Below are positions 10,301-15,847 of a stretch of DNA of 15,847 nucleotides, piece by piece; the first letter of the stretch is position 1; each line of letters opens with the position of its first letter. The stretch is from the NCBI GenBank assembly GCA_030849075.1, contig JASAOO010002981.1, positions 1 through 15,847 on the forward strand, written 5' to 3'. This stretch comes from Zelonia costaricensis (taxonomy: Eukaryota > Euglenozoa > Kinetoplastea > Trypanosomatida > Trypanosomatidae). The notes under the pieces were generated by a model. The model made no database searches, had not been told where the DNA came from, and saw only the letters and a list, made by a program, of their open reading frames with translations. The translations under genes and the position numbers were made by a program.

Positions 10301-12112
10301 GCGCTTGAGCTCCCGAGTGCAAAATGACAGCAAGAAAAAAAATGAGCAATGGCGGGTCGATCAAGAGAGAGCAGGAACAGGGGAGGGTGGGAAAGCAAAC
10401 AAACAAAAAACAAAAAAATCAAGCAACAGCAGAAAGAACTGTGTCGAAGGCGATGAGCACCGTCCATACGGCAGGAAGGGCAGCGCACCTGCTTCATTTT
10501 CCTTTTTTTTTTCCTCTCTTCGTTGCGAAAGGGAAGTGCTAAGGCGCGAGGTACGGTGGCTGGTGGGCTGGGGCGGACGGGGTGGGGGTGGGGCAAAGCG
10601 GCAGAATAAAGAGCGAAGAAATTATCAGGGCGGCGGATTGGAATAAACGACCTGCCCCAAACGCCTCTGTTAGCGTTTTCTTATGGCCTCTCCATCGCCG
10701 CCCGCCCCCCCCCCCCTCCCTGGCCCCCCTCATTCGATCTCCGTCCACCTTCTTCCACGCACCCTCGCGTCCTCATTCACGAACGCTGTGTGCTCCTGCG
10801 TGTTGTGATCGCTGGCGCGCGCGCGTGCGTGTGTGTGCGTCTCTGCGTATCGGCCGATGCTCGCGTGAGAGGAGGAAACAAAAAAACGGAAGAGGCGAAG
10901 CGGCTTCACACGTGCCTTCCTGGCACATCATCTCTGCGCGTTCTTTGTCCGGGTGATATGGGGGAAAAGAACGAAAAAACCGAGAGCAACAAAAAGAGGA
11001 GGCGAAAGGTGGCGAGGCTGCGAGCCACGGGGGAGTGGGGAGTGGTGTGTGGGTCGATAGTTGGTACACGGAGGTGGCGACTGTTGAGTGGGTGGGTGAC
11101 GGGGGAGGGGACGGCTAGGGCGACCCCCCGCGCTTCCCGCTGTCGGCATTGAATCGAGCCAATCATAAAAGCAAGACGCAGCAGACACACCACTCAAGTG
11201 CGTACACAAAGGGCTCTGCCTTCTCAACGGCACAAGAAGAGGAAAAAATGCGGCAGCGCCTGGCGACACGCCCAACGGCACTCACGCACACAAGCCCCAA
11301 CACCCAGACGTGGAAGAAAAAGAAAAAAATGGGAGAGAACACACGCAGAGGAAAAGCGCCACGAAGAGACCCTCCATCTCGCACGTGGTGGCGGGGGCAG
11401 CCGGCCGCGTCCTCAACAACAAGTGGTGGGAGGGGCGAGCGGCGGGCACCTGCACGAGGCAGAGGGAAGGGGGGAGGCAAAGGAAAGAGCACGCACTGAC
11501 TGCGTCGGAGCCTGACAAGCACACGGAAAAGCACACCACCTCAGTGAAGAGCCGAAAGCGGCAGATGATCGAGACGAGCTTGCAAATGTGAAGCGGAGAC
11601 GTGTACACACACACACGCGCACACTAAAACACACAAGCGAGAAGTGGGAAAATAACGCATCATGCAGGTTGAGGAGCAACACCCTCGTGCAGGCGGAAGC
11701 GAAAAAAAAAAAACAGAACCTAGCAGCGAGAGGTAGCGTGCGAGAGACAGAGCAAAAAAGACAGTGCACGTGCTGAGATAGACGTGCGAGACGCGCGGAT
11801 GCGCAGACATACTACCCACAAACAGAAACACAGAAACGCACACACACACACAAAAAAAAAAAAAGACTGTCACAGGGGTGAAGCGTGTGGCGCCAGCACA
11901 AAAAACAGAACAAAACAGCTGCGGCCCATTAGGGAGAGAGGAAGAGAAAAGTCAGAAAGAGAAAAAAAAGCAAGAAGAGAACACAGGCAGGTACGCAGCG
12001 GGTAGTCGAGGTAGAAAGCAGAGGCTTGAAAAACACGAACAAGCAGAAGCGAAAAGGAGTCAACTGAAACACAGGAGCTCAGAAAGCACACTTGAAAATA
12101 AAGACGTGCACG
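10301..12112. other. Gene-free region with one mixed-composition island
   Basis: Purine-rich with A runs, except about 10640-10960, which is pyrimidine-richer on the plus strand and holds a C12 run at 10705-10716. A T-rich tract lies at about 10497-10522. CA-rich patches lie near 11605-11635 and 11838-11852. No frame here shows a recognisable domain. Confidence 0.55.
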
Positions 12113-12163
12113 CAGACACACACACACACAGACACACACACACACAGACACACACACACACAG

Positions 12164-12197
<34 letters not shown>

Positions 12198-12199
12198 AC
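12113..12199 (+). repeat. Nested CA microsatellite with a 16-nt period
   Basis: The tract is almost pure CA, but CAGA interrupts it at regular spacing. The interrupting G bases fall at 12115, 12131, 12147 and 12163, exactly 16 apart, with another at 12193. The unit is therefore CAGA followed by six CA dinucleotides, a minisatellite built on a microsatellite. Confidence 0.9.
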
Positions 12200-12980
12200 G
12201 AGCAGTGGGAGAGTCAGACTGCGAGGAAAGGAAAAGAGAAAGAAAAAACGAGCGCCGCTGCTTAGCGAGAGCCCGTCCCCTTGTTATCATTACGCAAGAG
12301 TGAAAGGAGAGAGAAAGACACGCACAGACGCGCAACTCGTGTTGAAAGCGCACAGATAGGAGCAGCAAAAGAGGGAAAAAAAGAACACATAACACACACG
12401 CTCAGCAGAGAAAAGAAGAAAACGAAGATGAGCCGTGTCACACAATGGGCAAAATACATGCGGAGACAGCGACTAGTAAAGCGTGCAATGTGGAGAAGCA
12501 ACGCTGATGGACGCCGCTGCTGCTCAGCGTCGCCTCTTATTCAGGGTGTTGGAGAGGGAGGGGGCTTGAGCAGGCCCTGCGTGATGTGCGACAGCGCGCT
12601 TCTCCTGGTTTACCCAGCTTCCTTCTCGCCTGTCCAGAGCACGTCCCTTTTTTCCGCACCCTCCCACTCGTGTGTGCGTGTGTGTGGAGGGTCAGAAGGA
12701 TTAGAAGTAAAGAGGTGCGGTGAGCGAGCGAGGAGGCGGTGATGAGACGAGGTAAACCTCAGAGGAGGTGCACGCAGAAACAAACAAACGAACAAAAGGA
12801 GAAGCCCTCGTGTAGACAGGGTGATACGGGATTGACACACAGAGACGGAGTTGCGACAAGGGAATCGCCGAGGCTGGCACCTTTCGCAGCCACCACCTGC
12901 ACCTCCTTTCTTCTTTGTCGTCGTTGTTGTTGTTCGAGGGCACCTCTCGCAGAGGCTGCAACGAATGGGGTGGTGGCGGA
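12200..12980. other. Gene-free region
   Basis: Purine-rich on the plus strand up to about 12500, then mixed. The GTT repeats near 12924-12935 and short tracts of TG near 12670-12685 are simple sequence. The long plus-strand open frame starting at 12851 is largely an antisense shadow of the RRM gene. I see no gene. Confidence 0.55.
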
Positions 12981-13258
12981 CTGAGCCGCAAGAGAGAGAG
13001 GGAAAAGGGGGGGGGGGTGAAGTAAGGCAGAGAAGTCCACGTGCGGCGCGGCAGGGGAGGAGGGGCGGGGGTGTGGCAAAGTTGAAGAAGGCACCAGCGG
13101 TGAGGCACACGGCAAGACAACAACGCACAGGCGATCAGGCGGACATCATGAAAGACGAGGAAAGGGGCCGAGCCGAAGACACACGGGAGCGGCACGGAGG
13201 AAAGAGGAGATCACGGGCCGGCACAGAAGGGGGTGAGGGAGAGCGGAAGCAGAGAACA
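12981..13258 (-). promoter_or_regulatory. Candidate minus-strand splice-acceptor tract downstream of the RRM gene
   Basis: The minus strand has no AG from 13258 to 12983 (276 nt) and then an AG at 12981-12982. If used, coupled polyadenylation would put the RRM mRNA end a few hundred nt upstream, roughly 13100-13500, and begin another RNA that has no evident ORF. Pyrimidine richness is general here, so this remains a candidate. Confidence 0.35.
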
Positions 13259-13897
13259 CTTCCTCAGCCACCTTCACCCACCCTCCCCAAAAAAGCGCGA
13301 GCAGAAGAAGAAAGCGCACGTGGAGCCGATGCACCTGGCCGAAGCTCGCACAGCTCGGCGGGGTGTGGCCCGGCCCTCTCACTCGAGGTCCTGCAGCCGG
13401 TGCACAGAGATACTCTTCGCACACCCGCTCCTGCGGCTTTCCTCGAACTCTGCTCAATCCCAGCCGCCCGCCCGCGTGGGGCGCGTTCGTGGGTTGTGTT
13501 CTCCGTGGTGCGCCCCCGCCTGGGCTCCTGGTCTCGTTCTCAACCCGCGCTTGTGAGGCTTCCTGCTTGTCGTCTGTCCGCTTCTCACTCGTGGGTTGGC
13601 GCAGCTTCGATGACGTCTTCCTTTTTCTTCTCTTCACGGGAGAGCTCGCGTGGCGCTGCGGTACGCCTCTCAGACGTGCAAAGATGCCACGCTATGCTGC
13701 TACGCCCTCAGCATGCGCGCGGCTGCACCGTTTCCCCCTTGCTTTCCCGTCGCTCTGCCGCAACCGTGCGACAGGCTCAGACTCCCGTTGCGGGCTTGAG
13801 CAGCGCACGGTTTTTCTTTTTTTCTGTTTCCCGTTGGCGTTTAGCACGGCGTGTCTTCTCTGCAGCGAGACACGCACTTACGCGCAAGCACAGAGTC
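13259..13897 (-). other. Proximal 3' UTR of the RRM gene, mixed composition
   Basis: This directly follows the TGA stop on the minus strand. It loses the purine skew of the flanking DNA and is more balanced and GC-rich, which suggests functional UTR sequence or an old degraded element. It contains an imperfect hairpin at 13752-13801. A SIDER-type retroposon relic, common in Leishmania 3' UTRs, is possible, but I could not recognise its signature. The minus-strand open frame at 13146-13637 has no recognisable domain and I treat it as non-coding. Confidence 0.5.
13752..13801. other. Imperfect hairpin in the proximal 3' UTR
   Basis: CCGCAAC at 13758-13764 pairs with GTTGCGG at 13787-13793. An outer GCTC (13752-13755) pairs with GAGC (13798-13801) across a small internal loop. 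The terminal loop is 22 nt. It could be a UTR structure in the RRM mRNA. Confidence 0.35.
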
Positions 13898-14542
13898 TCA
13901 CGCGAACTTGATGGCGTAGGCGACGGAGGGCGTCGGGGTGATGCTGGGGATCGGGTTTGCCGGGTTCTCCGAGTGGAGCTGGAGGGCGTGGCGGTAGCCG
14001 AAGTCGGAGATGATGTCCGTCTTCTGGCAGTACGACACTTGCACCGGCTTGTCGCGGTTGTCCATGCAGTAGCGGTTGTGCAGCGACATGATGGCCAGGT
14101 CCGCCTCAGCGGTGGTCGGGTACGTCACGAAGGCGGAGCTGCCCACGACGTGCTTGTTGCTCTTGGGCTGCGGCGAGGGCGCCTTGACGTTGCGCTTGTT
14201 GTCCTTGAGCAGCACCACGTTCACGACGTGTCCGTAGTACGAGAAGAGGTCGCGCACATCCTTCTCCGTAACGTCATAGTTGAGCTGGCCGACAAAGAGC
14301 ACCGCGTTGCCCTTGTTCTTCTGCTGGCGCGGCGGCGGCGGCGCCATCTGGTACATGGGCAACGAGGCGGGAATGGCCTGCGGCATGGGCTGCTGCACGA
14401 CCATGGGCTGCGGGGCGTACACAATCTGCTGCGGCATCATCTGGATGGCCCCGACGGGGTACGTGGCGCTGACGATGGTGGGCTGCACGATGGACTGGCC
14501 CATGGGCTGGCCGACGGCCTGGGTGAGCTGGTGCATGTACAT
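13898..14542 (-). CDS. Single-RRM RNA-binding protein, 214 aa, intronless, trypanosomatid type
   Basis: This is a putative post-transcriptional regulator that binds RNA through one RRM; its targets are unknown. Residues 1-75 are low complexity and rich in Gln, Met and Pro (15 Gln, 9 Met). The RRM spans about 80-172: RNP2 is LFVGQL (82-87) with aromatic F83, helix 1 is EKDVRDLF, RNP1 is GSSAFVTY (134-141), helix 2 is AEADLAIMSLH and strand 4 is KPVQVSY. The LFVGQLN and FVTY...ALH..KPVQVSY pattern resembles CELF/Bruno-like RRMs. RNP1 is degenerate at its first three positions but keeps F138 and Y141. The loop between strands 2 and 3 is long and basic (about 115-133). Almost every codon ends in G or C, unlike all other frames here. 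I chose the start because ATG follows TTCCACC (A at -3) and no ATG lies between it and the first AG of the acceptor; a second in-frame ATG is codon 3. Stop is TGA. The RRM is certain; the family member is not identified. Confidence 0.93.
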   Translation of the reverse strand: MYMHQLTQAVGQPMGQSIVQPTIVSATYPVGAIQMMPQQIVYAPQPMVVQQPMPQAIPASLPMYQMAPPPPRQQKNKGNAVLFVGQLNYDVTEKDVRDLFSYYGHVVNVVLLKDNKRNVKAPSPQPKSNKHVVGSSAFVTYPTTAEADLAIMSLHNRYCMDNRDKPVQVSYCQKTDIISDFGYRHALQLHSENPANPIPSITPTPSVAYAIKFA

Positions 14543-14636
14543 GGTGGAAGCGGGGGGGGGTGGTGGGGTTTCTGGTGTTGGCGGAAGAGGAAAACTGTGC
14601 TTGGGCGAGCGAGCGAGGATGGGCGAGCCTGGAAAC
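14543..14636 (-). other. Predicted 5' UTR of the RRM gene
   Basis: If trans-splicing uses the first AG after the pyrimidine tract, the leader is 94 nt plus the spliced leader. It contains no ATG, so no upstream ORF. The frame is open through it, so a non-AUG extension cannot be formally excluded. Other AG dinucleotides lie inside it, for example at 14629-14630, and could serve as alternative acceptors. Confidence 0.55.
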
Positions 14637-14638
14637 CT

Positions 14639-14889
14639 CCACCGAGATTGATTAGCAAGCGGGGAAAGGATGGGGGTGTGGGTGCGGGAGGGGGGGGGGG
14701 AGGGCGGTGAAGAGATCGGCCGCAGCGCACGAGAGAGACGGGGAGGGGGCCACAAGAGAGGATNCCACCGAGATTGATTAGCAAGCGGGGAAAGGATGGG
14801 GGTGTGGGTGCGGGAGGGGGGGGGGGAGGGCGGTGAAGAGATCGGCCGCAGCGCACGAGAGAGACGGGGAGGGGGCCACAAGAGAGGAT
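14639..14889. repeat. Exact 125-bp direct duplication around a single N (probable assembly artefact)
   Basis: Positions 14639-14763 and 14765-14889 are identical by eye, including an 11-G run, and are separated only by N14764. The offset is 126 bases, a multiple of three, so the minus-strand reading frame upstream of the RRM gene stays open across it and repeats the same residues. Two contig ends that overlap but were joined with a placeholder N would give exactly this. A real tandem duplication is possible but less likely. Confidence 0.85.
14764..14764. other. Single ambiguous base / assembly join
   Basis: This is the only N in the window. It sits exactly between two identical 125-base copies, so it marks a join rather than a poor base call. 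Confidence 0.85.
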
Positions 14890-15847
14890 TGAAAAAGTTG
14901 CGGGAGGGAGCGCAGAAGAGGAAAACCAAAGAGCCGGGAGCAAGTAAACGAGGAAAAAAAAGGGAAGAGAAACGAAGGAAAACAAAGAAGGGAGAATGCA
15001 GTGATAATGCAACGTGAACGGCAGTCGTCTACAGGGCAGGTGAAGGAGGACTGGGGAACAAACAAGAGGGGGAACAAAGGGAAGGACGGGACAAGACGCG
15101 GTGCCGTGAAGGGGTGGGGTGCAGAAGAGGACGAAGGCTGCACTGCGCACGACAACAATGGAGAAGAAAGGTGAAAACGAACTAGGGTAGGAGAGGACTG
15201 AGGAGCTGCGACGGGGAGCAATGCGGAGAAGGGAAAGAAAAGGCGAAGGTGGAGACACAGCAAACAGTGTTGAATGCGAGTGTGAGCACCGAATGCGGAA
15301 GGGAGGAGGGAGTGTCGCGGCGAAACTGCTGGGACAGGACAGAGAAGGGTGAAAGGGAAAGGATCAGGAAGGGTAGGAACCCGTCCAGTTGGGGGGGAGT
15401 GGGAGGGGACTGGCTTGACGATCAAGGCAGGAGACGCAAGTGAGAGAGAGAGAAGCGAGCGGAACTGATCGGGAAGGAGAGGGGGTCGAGGCAGGCTGCG
15501 AGAAGAGGGACAGAAGAGAAGAGGGAGACAACGCAAGTCGGAAGCAAACAGCAACAGCAAAGAAAAAAGAAAAGTAAGAGGGGTGGAGAGGAGACGGGTG
15601 AAGGGAGGGAAGAGGCGGTCACGGAGTCAGCAAGCGCTCTCGGTGTGCGTGCTTTGGTGGCTTTCCGGTCCGGTCTCTTCGCTCTTCTTTTTTTGGAAGA
15701 TTCTTGTCTCGACGAAAGGAGCACAGAAAAAAAAAAACGGAAAGTCCGGCAAAGAACACAGGAAGGAAGCTGGCGTGGTCTGCGACGATTGCGGGTCTAC
15801 GGAGAGGGGACGCAGGAGAGGGAGAAGCAGCGGAAGGGGGGGGGGAG
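14890..15847. other. Gene-free purine-rich region upstream of the RRM gene
   Basis: The plus strand is dominated by G and A, so the minus strand is pyrimidine-rich. The part up to 15028 belongs to the splice-acceptor tract. Open frames here encode only Ser/Pro/Leu/Phe-rich low-complexity peptides that mirror the skew, without the strong G/C third-position preference seen in the RRM gene. A short T-rich block on the plus strand lies near 15680-15700, and an A run near 15727-15737. I see no gene or RNA. Confidence 0.6.

Larger units (their letters stand above)
14637..15028 (-). promoter_or_regulatory. Trans-splice acceptor with long AG-free pyrimidine tract
   Basis: Read on the minus strand, 15028 down to 14639 contains no AG at all (no CT on the plus strand). 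The unknown base at 14764 cannot create one given its neighbours. The stretch is rich in C and T, with T-rich blocks around 14890-15000 and a C11 run in each copy of the duplication. The first AG is at 14637-14638, 94 nt before the ATG. This is the usual arrangement for spliced-leader acceptor choice in trypanosomatids, where the first AG after a polypyrimidine tract is preferred. The true tract is probably about 126 nt shorter because of the duplication around the N. Confidence 0.7.

Noticed and set aside
13146..13637. 163-codon minus frame in the 3' UTR
   Set aside because: No recognisable domain, and it lies directly downstream of the RRM stop, where UTR is expected. Mixed composition alone explains its length.
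12851..14710. 619-codon plus-strand open frame
   Set aside because: Its right half is the antisense of the G/C-third-position RRM gene, which suppresses stops, and its left half is skewed DNA. The Arg/His/Val-rich product has no domain.
14543..14929. N-terminal extension of the RRM frame to a Met upstream of the N
   Set aside because: It crosses the N and the duplicated block, is Pro/Ser/Arg low complexity, and lies upstream of the predicted splice acceptor.
14437..15258. 273-codon minus-strand frame
   Set aside because: Overlaps the RRM gene in another frame, crosses the N and encodes Ser/Pro/Leu/Phe low-complexity sequence caused by pyrimidine tracts.
1..15847. CRISPR array, bacterial operon or insertion sequence
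   Set aside because: No spaced direct repeats of suitable size, no transposase and no ribosome-binding-site pattern. The style is that of a eukaryotic trypanosomatid.

Overview
The window looks like nuclear DNA of a trypanosomatid, most likely Leishmania or a close relative (Leishmaniinae). Three things point that way. The one convincing gene is an intronless RNA-recognition-motif (RRM) gene with very high third-position GC. It is preceded by a long AG-free pyrimidine tract ending at the first AG, as in a spliced-leader acceptor. The rest is GC-rich non-coding DNA full of (CA/GT)n tracts and homopolymer runs. The organism is inferred from style only; no species can be named.

Layout. Positions 1-13897 hold no protein gene I can support. 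The plus strand is purine-rich through most of this stretch, so the minus strand is pyrimidine-rich. It is broken by dinucleotide repeats (about 673-760, 1578-1606, 2420-2454, 4509-4538, 6446-6500, 7469-7501, 7711-7736, 9386-9404, 10246-10300, 12113-12199) and by islands of mixed composition (about 280-640, 3500-4010, 4780-5340, 5450-5880, 8320-8700, 10640-10960, 13260-13900). The island at 3500-4010 has several short perfect inverted repeats. One of its stems recurs at 4807-4823. The gene lies at 13898-14542 on the minus strand and encodes a 214-residue protein with one RRM. Its predicted 5' UTR is 14543-14636, and the splice-acceptor tract lies at 14637-15028. From there to the right end is purine-rich intergenic DNA with no gene seen.

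An exact 125-base duplication flanks a single N at 14764 and is probably an assembly join artefact. It lies inside the splice-acceptor tract and creates a spurious N-terminal extension of the RRM reading frame.

The gene, its acceptor tract and the strand asymmetry all agree with minus-strand polycistronic transcription. The main open question is why almost 14 kb downstream of a regulatory-type RNA-binding protein gene has no gene. Options are an exceptionally long 3' UTR, a chain of processed non-coding RNAs, or a strand-switch or centromere-like region. No new enzymatic or defence system is visible.
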